From Mesostigma viride (taxonomy: Eukaryota > Streptophyta > Mesostigmatophyceae > Mesostigmatales > Mesostigmataceae), in NCBI GenBank assembly GCA_009746045.1, contig RPFO01001162.1, positions 160,001 through 224,000 on the forward strand: a DNA stretch of 64,000 nucleotides, written 5' to 3'. Below are positions 51,135-62,990 of this stretch, piece after piece (position 1 is the first letter of the stretch; each line of letters opens with the position of its first letter). Position numbers and translations under genes: made by a program. Under the pieces are notes generated by a model, which was given only the letters and a program-made list of their open reading frames with translations, did not search any database and was not told the origin of the DNA.

Positions 51135-53979
51135 AGTTACGTTAAATAGTGCCGGAACCTTTTGCCGCCTGAGGCAAATCGGTCCGTAACACTATTTTGC
51201 CCGGAATAACCACTTCCGAGCACCCAAGTTAATTCGGCCGAATTAACTTGGGTGCTCGGAAGTGGTTATTCCGGGCAAAATAGTGTTACGGACCGATTTG
51301 CCTCAGGCGGCAAAAGGTTCCGGCACTATTTAACGTAACTAAAACCTGGCCTCGTGGAGGGGGGACGAAGAGCCCGAGACATCCGCCTAGGCCGCTGAGC
51401 ACGCACCACTAAATGCGCCGGAGCTGCCTCAGTGAGGATTCGAACCCCTGACCTCCAAGTTGCACAGGTTTTAGTTACGTTAAATAGTGCCGGAACCTTT
51501 TGCCGCCTGAGGCAAATCGGTCCGTAACACTATTTTGCCCGGAATAACCACTTCATGTCCCACGTAGCTCCCACAAAAACCAGCATCTTCATTAAAACAA
51601 TAAGTGGAAGCATACATGTGACACTAATTGACATGCCCGGAGGCACGCCGTTCAAGGCCCTTCATGAAGTACGTTGCCCTAGAGGCAACCAAGACAAGGG
51701 TGGGTGGGTGGGGAGCAAAGAAAGAGGCCGACAAAACCAGCCAGAGCGGCTTTTAGTCGCAAAACCTCCCTTATCCCTAGCTAACTGACGTCATTAAACC
51801 CTTATGTTTAGTGGATGCTAGTAAGACGCTAACCGTACAGACCGGGGGTAGAATATCCCGAATCTGCACGGCTAGTATTAAATAATGCGTAGGTTGTTCT
51901 TTTCAGGGGCACTGCACCTCACGCCCCGTTCCGCCCGGGTATAATCAACCCAAGCGCGGAACGCACATTTTATTTAATTCATTTTTCAACCATGCACTAT
52001 ATTGCATCTACTAATCACAAAAGCTCTAGCCAAACAGCTACGAGTAAACACTGCGACCTATAAGCCGCTCATCCAGCGGCCTCTTGTTCCCGCATTCACG
52101 TATAGAAGAAACTCCGTTCAAAGAACCCCGATTCATGTCCCACGTAGCTCCCACAAAAACCAGCATCTTCATTAAAACAATAAGTGGAAGCATACATGTG
52201 ACACTAATTGACATGCCCGGAGGCACGCCGTTCAAGGCCCTTCATGAAGTACGTTGCCCAATCACCCCCGCCCTGGCTTTCCCTTGAAGCCGCACTCCAC
52301 CTTGCTCGTTGTCACAAGTGACCGCCCTGCCGCAAAACGGGAGCCCCCCCACATCGGGAGGCGTGTGCCCGGCGGCTGTGGATGCATGGCCAGGCCCAAA
52401 AAGGCCCAGCGCATTTGCACTGCGATTGCGCACGGCCAGCCTATCATGACCCCTCTCGGGGCCCCGAGTCGGTACCGCTATGGCCGTCTCCCCATAGACC
52501 CGGGGTGCTTCGAGAAAAAACGTGGACCTAGCCCAGGCCCCGCCAGCCCGGATGCCCGAGGCCACAGCCCCAGGCACCTGGCTGAACGAGAGTCCGTTCA
52601 GCCAAGACCGCATTCCCCCCCGAGGTTTCTATGCGTGGGGAAAAAATTTCTAGCTTAGACGCTTTTCCCATCGCCGTCCCCAGCCCCAACCACCCCCCCC
52701 TCGGCGGAAGGCAATTGCAAAGTTTGCTGGCCAGCAGCAATTTCCGAAGAAAAAGCCGCAGGCCGCGGACCGAGACACGGGTCGCCAGTGCCAGCCATCC
52801 GGCTCCAACCCGGGGTGCAAGCATCCCCAGGTACGGAGCACCAGCTCGCGCACTGGGCCGACCAAGCGACAGTTGAGCACCTGTCACGGCATCCGGCCCA
52901 CCAAAGACCCCAAGCTGGGGAAAAGGTGCGGACCGGAGGTAATCTTTTTCTTTTCTTTTAGTTAACCGGGCGAGGAACTACGCCTGGCCGGTTAACAACT
53001 GGAAGTCTCACCACTGGCCAAGTGGCCAGTGCAACCAGTGCTTTTGGGATTTTGCTCCGCAGCACCCATAGCTGCGGCTGCCGCCGCAACGACAACGAGC
53101 AAAGAAAGAGGCCGACAAAACCAGCCAGAGCGGCTTTTAGTCGCAAAACCTCCCTTATCCCTAGCTAACTGACGTCATTAAACCCTTATGTTTAGTGGAT
53201 GCTAGTAAGACGCTAACCGTACAGACCGGGGGTAGAATATCCCGAATCTGCACGGCTAGTATTAAATAATGCGTAGGTTGTTCTTTTCAGGGGCACTGCA
53301 CCTCACGCCCCGTTCCGCCCGGGTATAATCAACCCAAGCGCGGAACGCACATTTTATTTAATTCATTTTTCAACCATGCACTATATTGCATCTACTAATC
53401 ACAAAAGCTCTAGCCAAACAGCTACGAGTAAACACTGCGACCTATAAGCCGCTCATCCAGCGGCCTCTTGTTCCCGCATTCACGTATAGAAGAAACTCTG
53501 TTCAAAGAACCCCGATTCCGAGCACCCAAGTTAATTCGGCCGAATTAACTTGGGTGCTCGGAAGTGGTTATTCCGGGCAAAATAGTGTTACGGACCGATT
53601 TGCCTCAGGCGGCAAAAGGTTCCGGCACTATTTAACGTAACTAAAACCTGTGCAACTTGGAGGTCAGGGGTTCGAATCCTCACTGAGGCAGCTCCGGCGC
53701 ATTTAGTGGTGCGTGCTCAGCGGCCTAGGCGGATGTCTCGGGCTCTTCGTCCCCCTCCACGAGGCCAGGTTTTAGTTACGTTAAATAGTGCCGGAACCTT
53801 TTGCCGCCTGAGGCAAATCGGTCCGTAACACTATTTTGCCCGGAATAACCACTTCCGAGCACCCAAGTTAATTCGGCCGAATTAACTTGGGTGCTCGGAA
53901 GTGGTTATTCCGGGCAAAATAGTGTTACGGACCGATTTGCCTCAGGCGGCAAAAGGTTCCGGCACTATTTAACGTAACT
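51135..53979. repeat. Palindromic arm/core array 2 (nested palindromes)
   Basis: Three 206-bp perfect palindromes (51135-51340; 51473-51553 plus 53518-53642, split by an insertion; 53774-53979) alternate with two 131/132-bp cores in opposite orientation (51341-51472 and 53643-53773). The cores differ by one base. Without the insertion the whole unit is one ~880-bp near-perfect inverted repeat. Termini AGTTACG...CGTAACT are flanked by the 5-bp duplication CCGGC. It behaves as a foldback-type transposable unit. No protein. Confidence 0.92.
51554..53517. mobile_element. Tandem-dimer insertion inside array 2
   Basis: Order is A (51554-51679), 33 bp, B (51713-52133), A (52134-52259), 837 bp, B (53097-53517). 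Both A (126 bp) and B (421 bp) copies are essentially identical. It reads as two head-to-tail units, the first lacking most of the 837-bp middle. Each B contains a nested hairpin (GTTCCGC/GCGGAAC around GGGT/ACCC, 51928-51962 and 53312-53346). No coding sequence recognised. TT at both borders is the only possible target duplication. Confidence 0.8.
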
Positions 53980-53984
53980 CCGGC

Positions 53985-56336
53985 GGCCCGCCGTTGTGGT
54001 CTGACATGCAACGTGCAACGACCATGCCGACGGGCTATGCAGCCCCTAACGAGTGCCGTTCTGGAGCCCATGCACGTGTATGCCCGATTCGCTATGTATC
54101 ACTGTATACCCGGCCTGCGAGGATTAAGGACACGATTTTCCCCCGGCCGACGCATTGGTGATACGGTGGAGGGATGTACGCGGGTGCGCACATATATTTG
54201 AACGAGAAAGAGGCGAGCGTGAATTCGTACGTCGTGCAGCTCTAGACTGTCGGGAGTGGGGGCCCCGGCCGGGGCTGCAAGCACACGCGGGCGCGGTGCA
54301 GCTGCATGGCGACAGCATGTATGTACTGCAGTAGTGCATGGTGGATAACCCAGCCGGTTGTGGTTGCACTGGTGCATCAGAAGCCGGCGGAGCGCGGTCA
54401 TTAATTGTCTTACCGCCTCAACAGTGCTTGTGCGCATGGTGCCGATGCGCTGTCGCCCCGCAGACTGCCGGTGCCCGAGCAACACCCGGTATCACTGCAT
54501 GGGGCCGGTACATCCGCTCCATGAGCGGACCCGGCGCTGACGCGCTGAGCCATGCCGGGCACTGAGGTACATGGGACGTGCGGGATCTGGCCGTCGATGG
54601 CGAGTCACGAAGACTGAAACGGCGACCCGAGACCGAGAGGCAGGCAGGATCGAGCTGCTGGAGTCTGAGCACCTATTTACTGCCCGTGACCGGCCTGTGC
54701 ATGGCTACCATCGCGCAGTGTTCGCGTCCCTCCTGTGGGCCGAGCCCGGTATATGGCGTTGTTCCATGCACCGCTGGTGGAGCCGCAGATCGAGCGTGAT
54801 TTGCAAGTGGCTCGTGTCCGCGCGTCTACGAGGTTGCATGGTTGAGGGACTCAGAGCAGGGCGTTCCATGTGCATGACGGGCGGGCGGTGCGGGCTGCAA
54901 AATTGCATGTACTATACCCCATGGCCATGCACTGGTACAGGGGTGGTGAGAGGCCTAATTCAAGCTTCGAGTGGGGGATGTGGCAATGCGCGGCGGGGAC
55001 TGCATACATAGGGGCGTGTTTCTGTTGCGGGAATCGGGATCCTGGGCAAGACAGCCAAGCGGGGTGGACAGGCGGTGGTCGGTCGTGCGCAGGATCGACC
55101 CCGGCCCACGATCGCTGTATAGTAGTATGTGCTTGAGCACCTGTGTGCTGGGCGCGATCGAGCCCGAGGAGCCCTTGTTTGGGACTGTGGGGGATGATTC
55201 GGCCCTACTCCATGCATGAGCGGCATGGTGTCTTGCTGGGGCAATGTTACTGATACGACAGTTCCTGCAAGGCGTGTCACTCCCCGACATGCCTAGAAGT
55301 GCGGGCATTGCGGGCGCTATGCAGTTTGTTAAGTTTCCTCTACTTTTCCAACACAGTTCACGTCGGCGGCCTCGAGCACCACATGCATATGGGCCTGCGC
55401 AAACATCAATCGTGCTCTTGCGGTGCAAGTGTCACGGTGGGTGTGACTGCGAGCTGAGGAGTTTTCCCCCGCTTGCGGTGGAGTTCAGGCACATTGGCAG
55501 TAAGGAATGTGGGGACTGGCGACTGCTCCGGTCTATGCATGTCGGCCGCGGAGTGGTGTTGTGCATAAAATACTGCAGCTTCGTTGGAGGAGTCGGCAGG
55601 GCGCACTCCAGTGGACACGCTGGGGCCCTGCTAGTTTTGGGCAATTAACGTGCCATATTATCCAAGTTTCCGGTTTTGATCGACTTTGACTGTTTCCTGC
55701 ACTAGCTGGATAGAGACGGCGGGGCGCACTCTAGTTGACACACTAGAGGCCTTGCGGGCACTTGCATGCGTTCGCAGGTGCAGGGGAGGCGCACTCTAGC
55801 GGCCACGCTAGGGTCTCCCCCTATATACAGCCACTCCAGCGGCGGCCAGGGACGGCCCAGTTGGAGATATGCGGGTGCTTTATATAAGTATGCCGTGCCG
55901 CATGGCCGCGAGGCTGGGATTTAAAGCTGGCATAATGGCCAGTGTCTCGGGCAATATCGCAAGGCCTAGTAGCTGCGAGTGGCGCATACAATTCTGCAAT
56001 AAACAAGTTCTGCCGACTGCATGGTCGGTTGGTGGCTCACGGCGCGCTTTTTGAGATGACGCGTACCGCCGTCGGTCGTGAGGCGATGGATCAGTTTCTT
56101 CTGGTGCACGCCCTCGCTTCTGGGCATGTGGGGCCTGCACTGCACGCTGTGCCTCACCGTCGTCGATGCTAGCAGTACTTCCTGATTGTGATGTGATTAC
56201 GCGCATCAGTCCCGCTGTAAGGCTGGGTTTCGGCTGGACGGGATACATGACTGGCCACCTTGTCGGCCGGATCAACACAACTGAGTTGCATGCATGAAAA
56301 ATATTCCCTCCTGCTGGAAGTCCCGATTGGCTATAT
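53985..56336. other. High-complexity DNA without recognisable genes
   Basis: Same texture as 49663-51129, which suggests that array 2 inserted into one continuous sequence. Contains three related hairpins at 55606-55813. Frames of up to 157 codons occur but lack any protein signature. Confidence 0.5.
55601..55815 (+). repeat. Three spaced hairpins of one type
   Basis: GCGCACTC(C/T)AG units at 55601, 55725 and 55790, each folding: CTCCAG/CTGGGG (55606-55625), CTCTAG/CTAGAG (55729-55748), CTCTAGC/GCTAGGG (55794-55813). The loops keep a GnCAC word. Paired positions change together. Confidence 0.6.
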
Positions 56337-58114
56337 TGTTAGTTTTCCCAGAAAAAGTCCTAAATTTAGGACCACTTGGAATTAAAATATATACATGCAA
56401 ACATTAAAATTTGACCCTGGCATTCGTGCCCATGACAGATAACACACTTTTTTAGTTTCTATCAAAAACCTGGGTTCAAATAATTACATTTAGTGCCTGA
56501 ATGGACCCTCGCCCATGGCAGGCCTCAAACCGCGAATTTGGTCAAAATGAGAATTTAGGACCAATAGGACCAATCAGTGTCAACGCATGACCATGCTATC
56601 CACACGGTCCCTTGAGCATCTGACAAGCGCTAGGGGACCCTACGAGGCCTTGGGATGGCGGGGCAGCGTATAACAAGGCCATACCCTGCTGTGGCTGCCT
56701 CTCTATATACGCGTGCTAAGGGTGTCACAGATGGTGCAGGTAATGCAATATACGGTTGCATGGTTGCTGAGGTTGCCCGGCTTGAACATGGCCCACCCCT
56801 TGCGGTAAACTTTCTCTAAGCATATGCCAAACCTTCTTTGACATCACGGACATGCTGGCCACCACCCAGCGATGAAAAAACATTGCATTTGCATTGCAAC
56901 TAACACTGTCATGAATGCAGCCAAATCAAGTTACAGAACAACGTTGTGCTAACATGCAACGCTTTGTGAGCGAATTCAGGGTGCATGTAACACGTAAACC
57001 ATACTGTATATACTGTCTGAGAACACCCTGAACGACTGCAGGCCATAGGACCATGGTTTATAACTAACACATGAGTAAAACTGCTCTTACGCATGTGTGT
57101 TTTAGCTGCAGCGGACGACGAAGATAGAGACGTAAAAAATTGTATGACGTAAACCAACTATGTGTGACAGTTATGTGCACAGAGAGCGTCCCCTCTTTTT
57201 AGGCATAGCTTACTGACTCAAAACACCACGACAGCGTTGCCAGTTACACTCATGATCTAGGGCACCCCGGCACGTACCTGCTACTTACGTCGCCTCATTC
57301 CAGATGGTTGCAAAAAAGTCGCTGAAATCCGCAGCGAGGTCAGCTTTCCGAGAGCTGAGCGCACCAAAGCTGGCCAACCGGTTCGAAAATGATATAAACC
57401 ACGCTTGTGATGCGTTCTAGGTCCAAGAAATACCGAAAGTCAAGACCTATAAGGTGCGCTCGCTGCCCAGCCTGAACGTCCCTAAAACATGGTCGACAAT
57501 GGAAATCGGGCAAGAATATCACGGCCCAGGCGCTCCCATGTCAAATACTCCGTTTATAAACTCCAAACTATAATCAAAATCGTCCACAAAAATTTCCTGG
57601 CTTGATTCGCACCATGCACCATTGCTAATACACTAACATGTTTGTGCCAAAATCGACCCTCCGCGAGCAGGCGATCTGCGACCCATTTGTGTTGTGCCGC
57701 TGTGCTACCGCGCTACACATAAAAACTTGCGCAGAAAATTTCACAGCCTTTAAGCATAACTGTCCACTTTTCGTTTTTGCTACTGGGCGCCCGAAATGAT
57801 AAACGCACGTGAAAACGCCGGCCACGATTGTCAGGTCGCCATATCCACCTCAGATCATTCCCGCACCCACTTTTTCGCTCCAAAATCGGTTATATTTTTG
57901 GTCGAGGTACCTACTTTCCCGCCATTATACCCGGTACCCGGGTACGGAATCCGGGTACCATGTGCCGGTACCACGGGTCGGGGACATCATGCCGGGTACG
58001 GTCCACATGGGGTACGGTCCATATAGTGACCCCCCCCCCCGGTACCTCGGTTATAGTGACCTCTAGGACAATTTAGGACAAAGTCCTAAATTTAGGACCG
58101 TGAGTGGATTAACA
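56337..58114 (+). mobile_element. 1.78-kb non-autonomous TIR element, copy 2
   Basis: Begins TGTTAG, ends TTAACA, flanked by ATAT (56333-56336 and 58115-58118). Carries TCCTAAATTTAGGAC near both ends. Interior segments match copy 1 at 6629-8404 in the opposite orientation (for example 56755-56830 with 7905-7975, and 57780-58070 with 6690-6965). Clearly diverged from copy 1. No transposase. Confidence 0.85.
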
Positions 58115-58374
58115 ATATAAAGAGTTGTCCTTGCGTGGCAAGTCTGGGGGCACCTGGTTTCACTGGCCTGTTGGTGAACAATGGCTGGGACATAGTACCC
58201 CTATGGTCAACATTTCATCAAGTTTGAGGCTGCTCAGGACCTAAGGACTGGTTGAGCGGGATTGCATGGACTGCGCATTATTATGTGTGTGTGTTTTTGT
58301 GTTGTTTGTTGTATGGCCTCCGCCCTCCAAGATGGTATAGGGGCTACCGTCCCCCGGGGATCGAGGGGGAGGAG

Positions 58375-59052
58375 TGTTGCGGCCCGACCCTTGGAACGGG
58401 CGCAACAATGAAATAAATGATGTATTTTGGCTTGCTGTCATAGTCCGTAGGACTTTGGGACTCATTTCGGGACTTAATTTGGGAATTGTCCCTTGGTCAG
58501 GACTTTTGTATGGAATTATGATAGTTTGTGTGATTCAGACTAGTTATTTTGGGCCTAGGTTGATGTATGCGATCTTCTAGGGGCCGGTGCAGTCGCGCCG
58601 CGCTGCGTACTTTATAGCTGGTTGAGATCTTGCTTGTACTCATATGCGTGGATTCTGTAGGCGAGGGTCGATGTCGACCCGAGGATCTTGTGTGGACTGT
58701 TTCGGATTTCTCTGGAAGGTCGGTGCCATGTCGGCGCCACCACTTGCCAGGTTGGTGGCAGGCCTAGGTGAAATTGGTCCGAGGACGAGAGTCTCGTCCT
58801 CTTGGTTTGATGAATGTTAAGTGCGATGAACCCTTCACATTGAACCTGGGGCAACTATCCACTTGTAAATGGTCTTGCTAGCCACTATAAGTGTGTAGTA
58901 ATTAGCTTGGCATCAAGTCGCGGTGCCAGATATCTCACGACCCCAGTCGTGAAGCGCAATGTGCATTAGGCCACCTTGATTCTTCCTAATACCGGCACGG
59001 TTAATCTTTCGCTACGTAGCTCAGGTTAGAGGGTAAATCCTGGGACGTAACA
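58375..59052 (+). repeat. Probable LTR of a gypsy-type element
   Basis: Starts TGTTGCG and ends GTAACA, preceded by a purine tract (GAGGGGGAGGAG), so it reads as a 3' LTR in plus orientation. Its first 33 bases form an inverted pair (TGTTGCG/CGCAACA), like the gypsy LTR at 12765. No partner LTR was found in the window. Confidence 0.5.
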
Positions 59053-59215
59053 AGCGCCTCAACTCTCAAGGACACCGCCATCGCCATCGAGTGCATGCAG
59101 AACACCGCAGGCATCACCGCCCAGGCGGTGAAGGACATTGCCGCCAAGCCAGCCCCCGCTGCATGGCCCAGGCGGCGACGCCCCTCCCACCCAGACCTGG
59201 GCAGACCTGCCATGC
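59053..59215 (+). mobile_element. Half-LINE ORF1 fragment (copy G)
   Basis: Matches the middle of the half-LINE ORF1 (AIECMQNTAGITAQAVKDIA, then a frameshifted DAPPTQTWADL). Truncated at both ends between LTR-element remnants. Confidence 0.7.
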
Positions 59216-60530
59216 ACAATGCTATGGAACCAGGCAATCCATTCACGCGGGCCAAAGCAATCACAGTCATCCACATGCAGGAACACAAACACCAGCTCGC
59301 CCTTCCAGATGCCCACAAGCAAGGAGGGGTCCAAGTCACTGTACACCATGCGAGCCGTGTCAAGGAGAAGGCGCTCTAGGCTCAGGCGCCAAGCCCGTGG
59401 ACCAGCTACGGTCCCATCTGAACCGCCTTTATCAACCGCATGAACTTCTTTCCTACAAGAGCTAGGCTCCCAGATTTTGGGTGTCCTATATAACATAGAG
59501 GGGTGTGGTGCCATCCCATAGCCGAGCACTTTCATTGGCATCACCGTGGAGGTAGGCCTTTGAAAAATCTAGCACAGCGGACCCATGCGCCACGTATCTT
59601 TGTCTAAACCTGGCGCAGTCAAGGCCGAAGGGGGCAGGTCAGAAGATCCAGAAAACTCTAGCACTATGTACACGTCTAGCAAATTCTACTTTCCTATCAG
59701 TGCCCGGGACGGGCTTCATATGAAATGTCCACTTATTAAAGCGAAGCAATCTTCCATCCCTCGGTACAACGTCCACAGGCTCCACACATCCCAGCCCTAC
59801 TAGCCATCGTTCCCCCGCAGCCAAGATGGCATCTTGGGTATTGTCTAGACCCTCCTCAGTCGAGACGTGCCCGGCTACATCAAAGAAGGACATGGGGCTC
59901 TCTTTAGCAAAGTCATGGAAATTAAGCCCCAAGCTTTCAGGGGTAAGGGCCTTAGGGATATAATGAGATAATGGGCAGGAGGCAACTCAGAATCATTGTT
60001 CTCTACCCCTTTCAGGGCTGCCACCGTAGGCAAGGAGAGGCCCCTAGTCGCCACATCAAGGGAGAAATTGTTTAATCTCAGGTATAACCAAACCCCGCTC
60101 GAGACAACTGTGTGCTACTAACTGTGACCCCGGGTAGGGACAAGAATGGCTGCCCCAAAAGTGCTGGCCCCTCTTATCCCTCCACCACACACATAGGGGT
60201 CTCAACACCCAGGATCTCTAGTGGAATCTCCCCCAAGACCTTGTAAGACCCCGACCTAGCAAAGTCAGTGACCTGGGTCCACCGGGAGGGAAACAGGGGA
60301 CAATCATCATCTACACAATACTCCCCAATAATGGAGACCTGGGCTTGGGTGTCTACGAGAAGCCCACACTGAAGTGACCAAGTGGCCGAGAGTGAGGAAT
60401 TAATCACAGCGATGCTCGGGTCAAGCTGAGGTGGTGCACTGCCCATTGCACAGGTTGGGTTGCGAAGGGAAGCAAGCCCCATGGTATTGTCTCGGCGCCT
60501 CAGCCCGAGCACAATCTTATTCAGCAAACC
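59216..60530 (-). mobile_element. Copia-type LTR element remnant
   Basis: Minus-strand pieces in pol order: a retropepsin-like segment near 60400-60450 (LVDT...VSIIG), an unassigned middle, and an RT segment at 59220-59420 (MVYSDLDPSLL, VFVFLHVDD). Broken in many places and without a clear LTR. An old copy. Confidence 0.6.
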
Positions 60531-61784
60531 ACCACACCCCCGGCTAGGCTGACTAACGGCAGCCGGATCCTGGCTAACGGCAGGAGTAAAGCCCGCCCTA
60601 CTACCCTCGCGCAGGTCAGCAGGTAAGAGTACGAGTTGAGAATGACTTTGGAATGGTTTGGTTGCAATGGCTGAGGCTCCTTGGCCGCGGTTTATTGCTT
60701 TAACCCTTTATACATTTACAGCGTCAACCTTCTAGAGATGTCTAGAAACCTTATCCTGCAATGTCGTTACAAGTATTGCAATGCAGTATATATACCGCCT
60801 TGACCTCGAGGGTCAGACCGCCCCGTGGTCGGCCCGCACGTGGTCCTCGTATTGGCGGCAGCGCCTGTCACTCGCCCTCACTCGCACCGTGGCTGATGTG
60901 TTATTCCGCCGCACCCGGGCCGACTTTGTCGCGACCCATGCGGTCTAGATCCCTTCCAGGCCTGGATGGTGGGCCGGCAGCGCTGTTGCTGCGTGTAGTT
61001 TTGTGATGTATAGTTAGTTGTACCTTGTGCAGCTGGCGTGATCCTTGGATGTCCGTGTCAGATTACCATTAATTTCTTCAGGGTTATTCTCCCAGTTATC
61101 GGGTTTTAGTTAGCATTTTGGGCAACCAATATGCTAAGTGGATGCAGTTTGGAAAGACCTTTCCAACGCCGTGCTGACCGCCTGAAACAGACAAGGGACG
61201 AGAAAGATATGAGGTCCCGAAGTCCTAGCCGTCCGTGGCCGACTAGGGTACAGTCCGCTGGTATAGTGGACAGGACACGTGGCAGGCCGTGCCTGCACAG
61301 GCTTAGCCTGACTATCACGTGACTGTGGTCCACGTAGACCAGAGGAGCAGCAGCCTGTGACTGGTGGAATACAGGAGCTGGCACAGGTCTGCAAGGATAC
61401 TAGGCCTTGCAGGCTTGTGACAGGTCCTGTACTTCCTAGGTTGCAGAGTCTAGGCAAATCCAGTTCGTCCTGGCTCTGCACTGATGCCAGTGGACGTTGA
61501 GGATTTGCTTGCATGCCTGCACGTGCCTCGTCACGCCGATGGGAACGAGGAACAACGCAAAGGATATAGCTTGGTCATGGGGATGACCAGCTATCTTGGC
61601 AAGCACGAACCGAGGCTTCCACATTGGACGTGGAAACGCTCACCGTGGTCGTGGCTTGGTGCACGGGTTAAAAGGTTGCTGCCTTGCAACTTTGGCTCAT
61701 CCCGTTGTGTGCGTGAGAGACCAGGAACTCACAGTTCTGGTTGTTCGCTAACTCGTACTATTGCATTTCTGTTCGCAAGGTTTC
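60531..61784. other. No gene recognised
   Basis: Mixed sequence between the copia remnant and the rightmost open frames. It may include the leader or LTR of the element that follows, but no repeated partner is visible. Confidence 0.4.
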
Positions 61785-62576
61785 ATGTCGGCCGAGGCTC
61801 GGGTTGAGACACCTGAGTCATCTCCCAGGCGCGAAGCAGCACCAGAGTTGCCGGCGCGCGAAAACGCATTCTACCCCTATACTCATCAATCCAACGCTTC
61901 TACATTTGTGCAAGCGGCCTACGTTGCGAGGGGCCTTGCGGAAGGCGGTTGGGTCGCTGTGTTCGGTAACGCAGCAGGGCCGTCGGCGAACGACCCTGTG
62001 GTGATGAGGATTCGGGCGACGACGTCGCCAGGGGAAACAGGGCGGGTCTGCACGGAGCGCCTCGTCGCCATTCGCGACGAAATTGCTTCGTTGATCTACA
62101 GTTTAGAAGTTGCGTACCAGGGCGGGCACGTAACCATCCAGGCGCTTGACTTAGCGCGAGAGACGCTGGGCCAACTGGTGGCCATCTGTTTAGGTGGAAC
62201 CAGGCTGTATAATCACTGGGTGGCGACAAGCTCGCTGGGGGAGGGGACCGACGCGTCACACATCATACGGGACGCGCAGACGCGCGAGGCCGATAGCCCG
62301 TGGGATTCGGCCGAGGTGGTGGCTCAAACGTGTGAGCACCTGGTCAACATTCTGATCCAAGAGTCGCGTGGTCACGCTGATCACTGGGTGATCACTACGC
62401 GTCCGCCGGGCATTTGGTCGACCTTGGACACGCCGAGGTTGCAGAGCAGGCCAGGGGCGACTGGGCCAACGGTCACGGACGGTCATCACCGGTCGGGAGG
62501 TCACCGACGAGGAGTTCCACGATCAGTTCGTGGACCGACCAACGGGCATCATAGCCCGGTCGTCGCAGCAGATTGA
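61785..62576 (+). CDS. Unrecognised ORF of a probable LTR-type element
   Basis: A 264-codon frame (MSAEARVETPESS...). The middle (~residues 25-180) has balanced, protein-like composition with predicted helices (ERLVAIRDEIASLIYSLEVAYQ), and the end is His/Arg/Pro-rich. A further frame overlaps in another register at 62530-62937. Not a family I recognise. Position before a Lys/Arg-rich frame suggests a gag-like gene. Treated as a fossil element. Confidence 0.4.
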   Translation: MSAEARVETPESSPRREAAPELPARENAFYPYTHQSNASTFVQAAYVARGLAEGGWVAVFGNAAGPSANDPVVMRIRATTSPGETGRVCTERLVAIRDEIASLIYSLEVAYQGGHVTIQALDLARETLGQLVAICLGGTRLYNHWVATSSLGEGTDASHIIRDAQTREADSPWDSAEVVAQTCEHLVNILIQESRGHADHWVITTRPPGIWSTLDTPRLQSRPGATGPTVTDGHHRSGGHRRGVPRSVRGPTNGHHSPVVAAD

Positions 62577-62990
62577 CGAGGGTGACGGCACAAACGAGGG
62601 CTACTCAGCTCGACGTAGGGCAGAGTTACACATACCATTTGAGCCGGAACACGATTTTGCTGAGATTGGTCGGGGGTCTCGGAACGATCGGCGAGGTGGT
62701 GGTAGCCGGTGGGTCAGAAATCTTCAGTGGTATCGCCGTGGCAGTGCGCCCAGACTGCCGGTAGAGCAGACAGCAGCCGGGAGGCCGGTGAGCCGTGTGC
62801 TAGGTCCTTACAACGCGGAGGAGGTCCGCTCAGTTCCACGCGTGGGGACACCGGTGGCACGCACAGCGCAGGAGCGTGAAGAGGAGGCAGTAGCTGGAGA
62901 GCAGCCAGCGGCTTCTTCAGGCAGCACCAGCGCTTGAGCCTGTTCTTCCTTGTCTATCGCCTGTTTTGTTTTGCCATCCCACTGTATATA

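Noticed and set aside
52254-52658. ORF in the unique middle of the tandem-dimer insertion
   Set aside because: Overlapped by an equal-sized antisense frame, with no recognisable motif and no start context.
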